From the NCBI GenBank assembly GCA_009841265.1, contig VXMB01000001.1, positions 124,001 through 188,000 of the forward strand: a stretch of DNA of 64,000 nt, in the 5' to 3' direction. The position numbers and the translations under genes were made by a program. Numbering within the stretch: position 1 is the first letter of the stretch; every line of letters begins with the position of its first letter. Origin of the DNA: Gemmatimonadota bacterium. Its GTDB lineage: Bacteria > JAAXHH01. The notes beneath the pieces were generated by a model. The model worked only from the letters and a program-made list of their open reading frames with translations. It searched no databases and had not been told where the DNA came from. Positions 9,801 through 17,821 of this stretch are shown here, in pieces.

Positions 9801-10576
9801 AAATTCGAAACAGACTTACATCCAATAGGGGATTCTCCGAAACCAAGACCAATGCATTCATCTCGGCTTTTAGTTTATTCCACAGGCCTAAATGGGATTC
9901 TACACTGCCTGGTATGACAAACAGGGATATTCAACCGTGGCGCTACAGTCGTCGAATGTCCATGGTTTTTAAGCCAATACTTGTTTTTGGAAAACAGGAC
10001 ACGGACGTAGTGATCTTCGGAGTTGGCACCTTACAGTTGGGATTCCATTATCTACTATACTGCATTGAAGAAGGGTACCTACCTCAGGAGTTTTTTAGTT
10101 CGGATACGATGAGAAGTTTTATCGGCGGAATCACAGACAGGAAAGGTCATGACTTCACAGTCACAGTCGCTGAACATCTGAGTACGAATGGATGGCAAAC
10201 TAGAACCGAGATTCCGATGACTCAGATAGGTGCGTCGTCCGACTTTGGAGATATTGACGTCTTGGCATGGAAACCAAATGGAGCAATCTTAATCATTGAG
10301 TGTAAACGATTGAGACTTGCCCGAACAGTCGCTGAGATCAGTGAGATCTGCCGTCGTTTCCGTGGAGAAGCGAAAGATGAGCTGTTTAAGCATATGAGAA
10401 GGGTAAACTGGATCGAAACCAATCCCTCTAGATTGAACACGATTATAGGGATGCCGGTAAAACCAAATCAAATTGACCAGAGGTTAATTACAAACATTCC
10501 GGTACCAATGAGATTCCTATCAAACCTACCCATACCGAATGATAAGATCGGTCCGTTGAACGATGTGGGAGTTTAG
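6896..10576 (+). CDS. large unrecognised protein with C-terminal PD-(D/E)XK nuclease signature, inside the hsd locus
   Basis: I do not recognise the family of this 1226-aa protein. The first 1070 residues are mostly predicted helical, with no signal peptide, membrane segment, Walker A or helicase motif that I can see. The C-terminus carries a restriction-endonuclease-like signature: a helix with E1093 (TVTVAEHL), then DFGDIDVLAW with D1121, then IIECKR with E1135 and K1137. This D-(14)-E-x-K pattern is typical of PD-(D/E)XK nucleases. It is followed by a basic helix (RRFRGEAKDELFKHMRRVNW). The gene lies between hsdS and the VapBC pair on the same strand and is the most AT-rich gene of the island. 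A possible weak promoter (TTGGCA at 6812, GATAAA near 6834) lies just upstream. No good ribosome-binding site precedes the ATG. Most likely a defence effector or accessory nuclease (inference). Confidence 0.75.
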   Translation: MINLDNPELKQLAKVLQKYNLRHTVSRLASLLTVPSFHANNLRVETLVHIAVIHCRGNNRPSLKVIDRWLNDFLGNTSVNYAEDPAEDVFITNVRTPEGNRRLFEGIWQSSCYFTQTVIDILCSRQVTPELRRLLAPILTLLKLSDIVADRVGLHRWHSEPSSPKGVCELSPAIRIVDRGKSVSFTSDELSTYQINLALLDPFILKTSSKNLLCTETLGHTSLERYPILQLGNKLILALPNAVGPAIRRFLLDRLQLMGGLPTFAQLLDSYQSDQVESEGISRFGNADSAESLSTDDTDLPIYDWLLKVDVNRYLHVVLLTYPLEPLHNEGLDSSIGYRKKTEKTLCAYLNRTVNQCMDSPGKIDGTTLLLTGGLGGNCGLSFQNWSNRWSLSVIHISDFLMLVNDPDQSIARFLKFIKQKRWAEDQGVKFPPIIGDYTLFCFWLRSGFQIVHTELSVSPGSVLLADVGYPLNVRTKCRRTLDLHLIQTTNGGLVDVKRLDVDTYFHSLTARPIYGSINHAQAGVLAGAIETRRGPSWFSLRLRQKENGFRNHAFQFWNGFIDLFYRVVVEHESQNSNLQSGPIEVCLDLTDVVMPEVDAEAQPATEFVESRISVQNRTAVIKLPAVLLKYFQQPENIGEKYVVKHIAKALIRLHTRVVTDFDEISVEQLTDRIVNDAGIRVIHVLTSYDRVEQLLQKHNKKPVMLAPEDFAFAKLKLSEGCLPSDDVSNLDSRSACNSFLNKVVAKIWSQIRSRLKTLDRASVLRNLLYVHENILHDRNRWRRTANAVQALYGPDDDVHDTVHEREGMRSITDLATRTILEMAICECPESGGDLLSKEQLDELIAKAALMHEVAAHSDGIKNKLINPPIELHQNGSYSIEHEFINTVIEPFLKAYATDDFGEAASKYHTQYQNRPSVKPVEELYPEDFIEAFETEFDIPLQDTVEGFAEIFELAKDYNQIVVKTTLGEIRNRLTSNRGFSETKTNAFISAFSLFHRPKWDSTLPGMTNRDIQPWRYSRRMSMVFKPILVFGKQDTDVVIFGVGTLQLGFHYLLYCIEEGYLPQEFFSSDTMRSFIGGITDRKGHDFTVTVAEHLSTNGWQTRTEIPMTQIGASSDFGDIDVLAWKPNGAILIIECKRLRLARTVAEISEICRRFRGEAKDELFKHMRRVNWIETNPSRLNTIIGMPVKPNQIDQRLITNIPVPMRFLSNLPIPNDKIGPLNDVGV

Positions 10577-10804
10577 TTTATCCGCAATTATTCGATGACA
10601 CTAATGCTATGACGGCATTCATCATGTATCGCGGGATATGGGAATGACAGAGTCGGTTAGTTATGTACTAGGATGAACAGTACAAAATCGAATATTGATA
10701 TCCTTGGTCACAGATGTGCTAAGCAGAACAAAAGTTTGATATCATTGACTTCAATGCAATCACAATTTAACTTATGATCCGAGACGGCAAGAAAGGAGGC
10801 ATCA

Positions 10805-11047
10805 ATGGCAAGTATGACAATTCGCAATCTGAGCGAAGACATCAAACAGCGACTACGCATCCAGGCGGCTGAGCATGGTCATTCCATGGAAGAAGAAGCC
10901 CGGGAGATCCTGCGAACGGCGCTGAGTGAACGCGACTCTCCAATAAACTTGGCACAAGCTATACGCGCTTGTTTTGAGCCGTTGGGTGGAGTGGAACTTG
11001 ACATACCACCTCGCAAGCCGATGCGTGATCCTCCGGAGTTAGGTTGA
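10805..11047 (+). CDS. FitA/VapB-type ribbon-helix-helix antitoxin
   Basis: An 80-aa antitoxin. The N-terminal ribbon-helix-helix DNA-binding region (MASMTIRNLSEDIKQRLRIQ, then HGHSMEEEAREILRTAL) is characteristic of FitA-like antitoxins. The Pro-rich C-terminal tail would wrap the toxin. A perfect AAAGGAGG lies 5 bases before the ATG. The 228-base gap upstream (10577-10804) is AT-rich and holds two TGATATC boxes (near 10697 and 10737) that could be operators or chance. The partner PIN toxin starts 10 bases after its stop. It sits between the large nuclease-like gene and hsdR, inside a restriction locus. Confidence 0.85.
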   Translation: MASMTIRNLSEDIKQRLRIQAAEHGHSMEEEAREILRTALSERDSPINLAQAIRACFEPLGGVELDIPPRKPMRDPPELG

Positions 11048-11057
11048 TTAGCACGAA

Positions 11058-11477
11058 ATGATACTCCTCGATACAAACGTTGTATCAGAATTTACACGCC
11101 CAACACCCAATCTAGCCGTCACGAACTGGATTGCTGAACAATCCTTTTCAGCCGTATTCTTGTCGGCGATCACGGAAGCGGAATTACGGTATGGTGTGGA
11201 GATTCTACCAATGGGTAGGCGTCGTGAAACGCTAAGTATCGCAATAGAGACTCTGCTCCAGAAGGTTTTCGTGCGGCGCATCTTACCTTTTGACAGCGAT
11301 GCTGCACGTATGTACGCGAAAATCGCTGCCAATCGACGAGCTATTGGGAAGCCTATAAGCGATGCAGATTGCCAGTTGGCAGCCATCGCAAGATGTCATG
11401 GAGCGGCAGTCGCAACACGTAATGTCAGAGATTTCGAATACTGCGAAATTGAGGTAATCAACCCTTGGTCCATTTGA
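11058..11477 (+). CDS. VapC/FitB-type PIN-domain toxin
   Basis: A 139-aa PIN-domain ribonuclease toxin, expected to cleave RNA with Mg2+ unless bound by the antitoxin encoded just before it. The acidic active site is complete: D5 (MILLDTNVVSE), E42 (ITEAELRYG), D104 (PISDADCQLAA) and D125 (TRNVRDF). Length and motif order match the FitB/VapC branch. As part of a TA pair within the hsd genes it could stabilise the island or act as a second line of defence (inference). Confidence 0.88.
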   Translation: MILLDTNVVSEFTRPTPNLAVTNWIAEQSFSAVFLSAITEAELRYGVEILPMGRRRETLSIAIETLLQKVFVRRILPFDSDAARMYAKIAANRRAIGKPISDADCQLAAIARCHGAAVATRNVRDFEYCEIEVINPWSI

Positions 11478-11585
11478 CTGCTTCATAGACTATCGCAGGA
11501 ATGAATCGACCAAGTCCCGGGCTCTTTACCAGACCAATGAGAGCCTATCCGCCTCCACAAATGCCAAGTCAGAGAGCATGACGCT

Positions 11586-14500
11586 ATGAGCAAAGTCGGC
11601 GAACAGGAGATCCTTACACAAAAACGTGTCGTCGAGTTGTTTGAAGATACGCTTGGTTACGCTTATCTCGGTAACTGGAAGGATCGTGTCGACAATAGCA
11701 ACGTCGAGGTCGAACTGATCACCGATTGGCTCAAGTGCCAAGGCCACGATAAAGGGATTATCGACAAGACACTGTTTTCATTTGGCAAGGCGACAGCACT
11801 CGGTGGAAGCAGAACGCTATACGACGCCAACCGCGAGACGTACGAACTGCTCCGCTACGGTGTGAAGATTCAACCCGCAGTGGGTGAGCAAACGGTCACC
11901 ATATGGTTGATAGATTGGGAAAACCCCGAAAACAACGACTTCGCCATCGCCGAAGAGGTGACAGTCGTCGGTGAAAATACACGACGTCCCGATATTGTAC
12001 TGTACGTCAACGGCATCGCCATGGGCGTACTGGAACTGAAGCGCTCCATTGTATCGGTAAGCGAGGGCATCCGGCAGAACCTCGACAGCCAGAAGAAGGA
12101 GTTCATCCGGCCGTTCTTCACGACTGTACAACTGGTTATGGCGGGTAACGAGACGGAAGGACTTCGTTACGGCGCGATAGAGACGCCAGAAAAACACTGG
12201 CTGCGTTGGAAGGAACAAGAATCCTCAAACACCATCGATGACAATCCACTGCTCCAGGAACTCAGACAACTTTGCGACAAGAAACGACTGTTGGAGATCG
12301 TACACAACTTCATCGTCTACGACACGGGTAACAAGAAGGTCTGTCGGCACAATCAGTACTTCGGTGTGCGAGCCGCCCAGGAGCGCGTAAACTGGCGCGA
12401 AGGCGGCGTCATATGGCACACCCAGGGTAGTGGTAAAAGCCTGACCATGGTGTGGCTGGCGAAGTGGATTCGTGAGAATGTGAATGGAGGCCGCGTCCTT
12501 ATCATCACCGACCGCACCGAACTGGACGAACAGATCGAGAAGGTCTTCAAGGGAGTCAGTGAGGATATCTATCGAACCAAAAGCGGTGCCGACCTTGTTC
12601 ACGTCCTGGATTTATCTAACGAGTGGTTGGTTTGCTCTCTGATACACAAATTCAGCTCGTCGGAGGAAGGCGACATCGACTCATACCTCGACGATATCAG
12701 GAAGAACCTTCCCAGTGACTTCCAGGCCAAGGGAGAACTCTTCGTCTTTGTCGACGAATGCCATCGAACCCAGTCGGGCAAACTCCACAGAGCCATGAAA
12801 CAGTTACTACCTGATTCTACTTTGATCGGGTTTACTGGCACACCGCTGCTAAGGGATGACAAAAGACGTAGTATCGAGACTTTCGGACCCTACATACACA
12901 CCTACAAGTACGACGAAGCGGTGAACGATGGTGTGGTGCTGGATCTGCGTTACGAGGCGCGCGACATAGATCAGAACATCACCTCTCAGGAGAAGGTTGA
13001 TCAGTGGTTCGACGCCAAGACCAAGGGGTTGAGCGACGTGGCGAAGGCTCAGCTCAAGGAGCGTTGGGGCACGATGCGGAGGGTACTGAGTTCACAGCAC
13101 CGGCTGGAGAAAATCGTGGCGGACATTCTGTTGGACATGGAAACGCGCGACCGACTTAAGAGTGATCGGGGCAACGCGTTGCTTGTCTCGGACAGCATCT
13201 ACTCAGCCTGTCGAATCTATGAGATGTTTCAGAATCACGGCCTTGAGGGAAAATGCGCTATCATCACCTCCTATCGACCGGTCATCGCGGACATTAAAGG
13301 GGAGGAGACGGGGGAAGGGCTAACCGAGAAGATACAAAAATACGACGTCTACCGTAAGATGCTCGCGGACTACTTCAACGAGCCCGAAGACGCGGCAATG
13401 CACAAAGCCGACCGGTTTGAACAGGAAGTCAAGAAACGCTTCATCGAAAGTCCCGGACAGATGAAGCTCTTGATCGTGGTGGACAAGCTACTGACGGGTT
13501 TTGACGCACCTTCCGCAACCTGTCTTTACATCGACAAACATATGCAGGATCACGGACTGTTCCAGGCGATCTGCCGGGTCAACCGTCTGGACGGTGATGA
13601 CAAGGATTACGGATACATAATCGACTATAAAGATCTCTTCCGATCCCTGGAACAATCAATCAAAGATTACACTGGAGAGGCGTTCGATGGCTACGATGCT
13701 GAAGATGTAAAGGGCTTGCTGAAAGATCGGCTGCAGCAAGGTCGTGAGCGGTTGGAGGAAACGAGGGAGGCGATCAAGGCGCTGACGGAACACGTCGAAC
13801 CACCTCGCGATACTTCCGCGTATATCAAGTACTTCTGTGGCATGACAGGTGGGGACGCTGAACAACTCAAGGAAAACGAACCGAAACGCGTTGCTTTCTA
13901 TAAACTTGTGGCGGCTTTCTTGCGCGCATATGCAAACCTGGCAAACGAGATGGAGGAATCCGGCTACTCCGTTGCCGAGACCAAGGAGATCCGGGCCGAA
14001 GTGGACCACTACGAGAAGGCGCGGAAAGAGGTCAAGCTAAACAGTGGCGACTATGTCGATATGAAGATGTTCGAGCCTGCTATGCGTCACCTGCTCGACA
14101 CCTATATCCAGGCAGAGGAAAGCGAGAAAGTCTCCACGTTTGACGATATGACCCTGGTAGAACTGATTGTAAGAGATGGTGAAGACGCAGTCGATGCGCT
14201 ACCTGAATCGATGCAAGAGGACAAAGAAGCCGTAAGTTCGACCATTGAGAATAACGTCCGCCGACTAATCATAGATGAGACTCCGGTCAACCCGAAGTAC
14301 TATGAGAAAATGTCACGATTGCTAGACGATCTGATTCGCCAGCGCAAGCACGAAGCACTGGAATACAAGGAATACCTCGCCAGGATGGTTGAATTAGCTC
14401 GAAACGTCCAGAACCCGGACTCTCAAACATCTGAGTCCTACCCTTCATCGATTAACACCTCTGCTTTAAGGTCACTATACGACAACCTCGTGGGAGAAGA

Positions 14501-14735
14501 GGGGTTGGAAGTGCAATTACAACAGTCGGACTTTCCCGTTGATTCGAACGAAGATGTCTCTGAAGCAAAGGCAATTGCATTGGACAAAGCCATAAGACAG
14601 GTAAAAAGAGACGATTGGCGGGGACACATATTAAAGGAACGTCAGATTCGAAACGCCATCAGGTCAGAACTTGACGGCAACGAAAATCTCATAAATGCGA
14701 TTTTCGAAATCGTAAAACACCAGGATGAATACTGA
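11586..14735 (+). CDS. hsdR: type I restriction endonuclease subunit HsdR
   Basis: The motor and nuclease subunit of the type I enzyme: it translocates DNA with ATP and cuts at a distance from the unmethylated site. The N-terminal nuclease domain shows RRPDIVLYV (D136) and GVLELKR (E150, K152). The superfamily 2 helicase part has Walker A WHTQGSGKS (G281-S285), DECH at 390-393, a GFTGTPL motif, and later TGFDAP and QAICRVNR. The C-terminal 350 residues are helical, as expected for assembly with HsdM. The 1049-aa length is normal. Its stop overlaps the next gene by 11 bases. It is unusually far from hsdS, separated by the large nuclease-like gene and the TA pair. Confidence 0.94.
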   Translation: MSKVGEQEILTQKRVVELFEDTLGYAYLGNWKDRVDNSNVEVELITDWLKCQGHDKGIIDKTLFSFGKATALGGSRTLYDANRETYELLRYGVKIQPAVGEQTVTIWLIDWENPENNDFAIAEEVTVVGENTRRPDIVLYVNGIAMGVLELKRSIVSVSEGIRQNLDSQKKEFIRPFFTTVQLVMAGNETEGLRYGAIETPEKHWLRWKEQESSNTIDDNPLLQELRQLCDKKRLLEIVHNFIVYDTGNKKVCRHNQYFGVRAAQERVNWREGGVIWHTQGSGKSLTMVWLAKWIRENVNGGRVLIITDRTELDEQIEKVFKGVSEDIYRTKSGADLVHVLDLSNEWLVCSLIHKFSSSEEGDIDSYLDDIRKNLPSDFQAKGELFVFVDECHRTQSGKLHRAMKQLLPDSTLIGFTGTPLLRDDKRRSIETFGPYIHTYKYDEAVNDGVVLDLRYEARDIDQNITSQEKVDQWFDAKTKGLSDVAKAQLKERWGTMRRVLSSQHRLEKIVADILLDMETRDRLKSDRGNALLVSDSIYSACRIYEMFQNHGLEGKCAIITSYRPVIADIKGEETGEGLTEKIQKYDVYRKMLADYFNEPEDAAMHKADRFEQEVKKRFIESPGQMKLLIVVDKLLTGFDAPSATCLYIDKHMQDHGLFQAICRVNRLDGDDKDYGYIIDYKDLFRSLEQSIKDYTGEAFDGYDAEDVKGLLKDRLQQGRERLEETREAIKALTEHVEPPRDTSAYIKYFCGMTGGDAEQLKENEPKRVAFYKLVAAFLRAYANLANEMEESGYSVAETKEIRAEVDHYEKARKEVKLNSGDYVDMKMFEPAMRHLLDTYIQAEESEKVSTFDDMTLVELIVRDGEDAVDALPESMQEDKEAVSSTIENNVRRLIIDETPVNPKYYEKMSRLLDDLIRQRKHEALEYKEYLARMVELARNVQNPDSQTSESYPSSINTSALRSLYDNLVGEEGLEVQLQQSDFPVDSNEDVSEAKAIALDKAIRQVKRDDWRGHILKERQIRNAIRSELDGNENLINAIFEIVKHQDEY

Positions 14736-15459
14736 GTTGAGTGGTCACTTCATCGAAGTACGAGGAATAGCGATAGAGATCGTCCGAAAGGACATCAAAA
14801 ACCTGCATCTTGGTGTGTATCCACCGAACGGCAGAATCCGCGTAGCCGCTCCGTTGCATCTCGATGACGATGCAGTCCGGGCGGCGGTAGTATCGCGTCT
14901 TGCATGGATTCGGAAGAAACAAGCCGAGTTCGAAAAGCAAGTCCGACAGTCTCAGCGAGAGTTCGTATCGGGTGAAAGTCATTACTATCGCGGTCGTCGC
15001 TATCGGCTACAGGCGATTGAGTTCGATGGTCCACCAAGTGTCCGACTGCTCAACAACACGAGGATGGTAATACGCTTCCGGCCGAATTGCGATCGGAACG
15101 CACGGGAAGCTGTAGTACAGCTATGGTACCGTAGCCAACTACGAAACCAAGTGGTTTCGTTGAAAACCGAATGGGAACGAAAAACTGGAGTTACGGTAAA
15201 CGAAATCCGTATCAAGAGGATGAAAACCCTCTGGGGCTCTTGCAACATCGAAGCAAAACGTATCTGGTTGAACCTTGAACTGGCAAAAAAACCCGCATCC
15301 TGCTTGGTGTTCATCCTCGTACACGAAATGGTCCACTTGATTGAGCGCAAGCATAACGACCGGTTCAAGGCACTGATGGATGAACATCTTCCTCAATGGC
15401 GTTTGTACCGGGACGAATTGAACAGCGCGCCACTCGCACATGAAGACTGGCGGTACTAA
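14725..15459 (+). CDS. YgjP-like (DUF45/SprT-related) zinc metallopeptidase
   Basis: A 244-aa protein with the zinc-peptidase motif VHEMVHLIERKH (H200, E201, H204, further H210) and the family sequence MKTLWGSCN at about 167-173. The YgjP/DUF45 family is regularly found directly downstream of type I hsdR genes. Its role there is not established; a link to proteolytic control of restriction or to DNA-protein adducts is only a guess. The start overlaps the hsdR stop by 11 bases, so translation is probably coupled. It is the last gene of the island, after which GC-rich coding resumes at 15533. Confidence 0.88.
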   Translation: MNTELSGHFIEVRGIAIEIVRKDIKNLHLGVYPPNGRIRVAAPLHLDDDAVRAAVVSRLAWIRKKQAEFEKQVRQSQREFVSGESHYYRGRRYRLQAIEFDGPPSVRLLNNTRMVIRFRPNCDRNAREAVVQLWYRSQLRNQVVSLKTEWERKTGVTVNEIRIKRMKTLWGSCNIEAKRIWLNLELAKKPASCLVFILVHEMVHLIERKHNDRFKALMDEHLPQWRLYRDELNSAPLAHEDWRY

Positions 15460-15532
15460 ACAAGGCTATCCCCAATGGAAGAGTGAAGGTTAACCAAACC
15501 CTCATTGCAAATCACACAATCAAGGACCACCC

Positions 15533-16954
15533 ATGACACCCATCGACCTGGGATCGCAACGTGAACTTTTTGTAGATCCCTACCTGATCGACACCCTGTC
15601 CGGCGCCCGGCTGCACCTGCACGAACCGGTCCGCAAAGAGACGGTGTTCCGCGTCGTCGAACCCCTGGAGAACGCCTGCACGGGATGCTACAACCTGGTC
15701 CAGGCCGACGGAAAGATCCTGGTGTACTACCGCGGCTACCACCCCACGGGCAAGCACGAGGATCTGCCTGAGGGTTGGGCGCAGACGCAGACGACGAACC
15801 TGCTGGTCAGCGACGACGGCATCCATTTCGAGCGGCCCGGCCTGGGCATGGTGGAGGTGGAGGGATCGACGGACAACAACATTCTCATCCGGGGTGCCCA
15901 GGCGCACAACTTCTGCGTCTTTCTGGACGGCAATCCGTCCGCGCCGTCCGAACAGCGTTTCAAGGCCATCGGCGGAGAGGGCAGGAACATGCTGTTCGGG
16001 TTTACTTCTCCCGACGGGCTCGTCTGGAAATCCATCGTGGACGGTCCCCTCAAGATCGAGGGCGCCTTCGATTCGGTGAACGTGCCCATGTGGGACGACT
16101 ATGTGGGTTGCTACCGCATCTTCAGCCGTTACTTCGAAGAGACCGGGGACGACGGCGTCGGGGTTCGAGCCATACAGAGTTGCACGTCGGACGATTTCAT
16201 CCACTGGACCTCGCCCGAGCATCACGTGTACGGCGAAGGCGTCCCGTTCGAGCATTTCTACACCAACGCCACCACGCTCTGCCCCGGGGCGGAACACATC
16301 CTGCTTTCCTTCCCCATGCGGTTCGTGCCGGAACGGACGAAGGATACGGAGGGCATGGACTATCCCGGCGGCGGGATCTCCGATGCGGTGTTCATGTCGA
16401 GCCGGGACGGCGTACACTGGGATCGTACGTTCATGGACGCGTGGTTGAGGGCCGGCCTGGACCAGCGCAACTGGACCCATCGCAACCAGACGCCGGCCGC
16501 GGGGATCATTCCAACCGCGCCGGTCGAATGGTCCATGTACGTCGCCGAGCATTACGGATGGAACACCAACGCCGTGCGGCGGGTGACCGTCCGCCCCCAC
16601 GGCTTCGCCTCGGTACGGGCGGGATACCACGGTGGCGAACTGCTGACGAAACCCCTGACCTTCACCGGATCGACGCTATTCATCAACTACTCGACGTCGG
16701 CCGTCGGAAGCGTGTCCGTGGAAATCCAGGACGCGGAGGGTCGTCCCCTGGAAGGATTCGGCGCGGGGGATATGGATCCGTTGTTCGGCGACGATCTCGA
16801 CGCACCGGTCGCGTGGAAAGGGGGCGGGGGCCCGGGTGGTTCGGGCGACCCAGGTGGCCCCGGCGACCTGTCCCGCCTGAACGGCACGCCTGTTCGTCTG
16901 CGCTTCGTGCTGAAGGACGCAGACCTGTTCTCTATCCGGTTCGGGGATTCCTGA
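15533..16954 (+). CDS. beta-propeller glycoside-hydrolase-like protein
   Basis: A 473-aa protein opening with GSQRELFVDPYLIDTLSGAR, a start seen in a family of bacterial five-bladed-propeller proteins related to GH32/GH43-type enzymes. Repeated blade signatures are visible (TTNLLVSDDGIHFERPG; FGFTSPDGLVWKS; VFMSSRDGVHWDRTF). No signal peptide is seen, so it is probably cytoplasmic. The exact reaction cannot be given. A Gly/Pro-rich insertion (about residues 424-445) interrupts the C-terminal beta domain. It lies 73 bases after the island and has the GC-rich composition of the resident genome. Confidence 0.65.
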   Translation: MTPIDLGSQRELFVDPYLIDTLSGARLHLHEPVRKETVFRVVEPLENACTGCYNLVQADGKILVYYRGYHPTGKHEDLPEGWAQTQTTNLLVSDDGIHFERPGLGMVEVEGSTDNNILIRGAQAHNFCVFLDGNPSAPSEQRFKAIGGEGRNMLFGFTSPDGLVWKSIVDGPLKIEGAFDSVNVPMWDDYVGCYRIFSRYFEETGDDGVGVRAIQSCTSDDFIHWTSPEHHVYGEGVPFEHFYTNATTLCPGAEHILLSFPMRFVPERTKDTEGMDYPGGGISDAVFMSSRDGVHWDRTFMDAWLRAGLDQRNWTHRNQTPAAGIIPTAPVEWSMYVAEHYGWNTNAVRRVTVRPHGFASVRAGYHGGELLTKPLTFTGSTLFINYSTSAVGSVSVEIQDAEGRPLEGFGAGDMDPLFGDDLDAPVAWKGGGGPGGSGDPGGPGDLSRLNGTPVRLRFVLKDADLFSIRFGDS

Positions 16955-16974
16955 TCAGGCCGACGACTTTCAGC

Positions 16975-17781
16975 CTAACCCGCCTGAATCGGTTTTCCGC
17001 GAAGCTTCCGGTAGATGGCCGGGGCCATGGAGATGGTGATGAGCAAGGCGAGGGCGATGGCCAGGTTGGTCAGGGCCGAGGTGCGCAGAGCGGCGCGCGT
17101 CACCTCGTCGAGTGCGGCGCCGGCCAGGTAGACCTGCATCAGCGACGCCGCGGTATAGGCGTAGATGAAGGTGCCCGGTGTAATCCCGATCACAGTCGCC
17201 AGCGCGAAGTGGAGCTTGCGTAGACCGGAGAGGCCGGCGGCGAAGTTCAGCACGTTGAAGGGGATGACCGGGATCAGCCGAAGCTGGAGCATGCGCAGGA
17301 ACCCCTTTTTCCGGAGTCGACGGTCGATCCGGTCAATGGGCCCCTTGATGTAGCGGGATACGAAATCGCGGCCCAGGTATCGGGCCAGGTCGAAGGCGAG
17401 GTTGGCGCCGATGTTCGCGCCGATCATGACGTACAGCGCGCCCTCCAGGGCGCCGAAGGTGAAACCCGCGAAGAAGGTCAGGATCACCATCGGTACGCCC
17501 AGCACGGTCAGGAGGACATAAACGCCGATGAACACCAGCGGCGCCCACCAGAATCCCTCGATCGACTCGAAGAACCCCTCCATCACGACGGGCTGGAGAT
17601 AGTTGCCCAGGGGCGTGAAGCTGTAGGCCAGAAAGCCTGACAAGGCGATCGCGAGCAGGATGACCGGCTTGACGAACTGTCGCTTCGTGCCGGTGGCCTC
17701 GACTGTTCCCTCGCCTGCATCCTCGGCTACGCCTTCGCCGGCTCCCTCGACTGTACCTTCGCCGGGGTCTAACTGCGACAC
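16975..17781 (-). CDS. TVP38/TMEM64 (VTT-domain) membrane protein
   Basis: A 268-aa inner-membrane protein. After a charged, repetitive cytoplasmic N-terminus (Gly/Glu/Thr/Val-rich, residues 5-32) there are about five or six hydrophobic segments. The VTT-domain core is visible as FAGFTFGALEGALYVMIGANIGANLAFDLARYLGRD, and then RMLQLRLIPVIPFNVLNFAAG. Members of this family are linked to phospholipid scrambling and transport or membrane homeostasis. It converges with the propeller gene, 20 bases away, and lies 40 bases downstream of DUF547 on the same strand. Confidence 0.88.
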   Translation of the reverse strand: MSQLDPGEGTVEGAGEGVAEDAGEGTVEATGTKRQFVKPVILLAIALSGFLAYSFTPLGNYLQPVVMEGFFESIEGFWWAPLVFIGVYVLLTVLGVPMVILTFFAGFTFGALEGALYVMIGANIGANLAFDLARYLGRDFVSRYIKGPIDRIDRRLRKKGFLRMLQLRLIPVIPFNVLNFAAGLSGLRKLHFALATVIGITPGTFIYAYTAASLMQVYLAGAALDEVTRAALRTSALTNLAIALALLITISMAPAIYRKLRGKPIQAG

Positions 17782-17821
17782 GGCGCGTTTTGTTTATTCA
17801 TGGATTTATCATTCCGTGCGC

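Noticed and set aside
6896..10576. Second HsdR or helicase-nuclease fusion
   Set aside because: No Walker A, DEAD box or other helicase motif anywhere in the 1226 residues; only the C-terminal nuclease-like signature.
15775..17223. 482-codon frame overlapping the propeller and VTT genes
   Set aside because: Crosses two well-supported genes on opposite strands; Arg/Gly-rich frame-shifted shadow.
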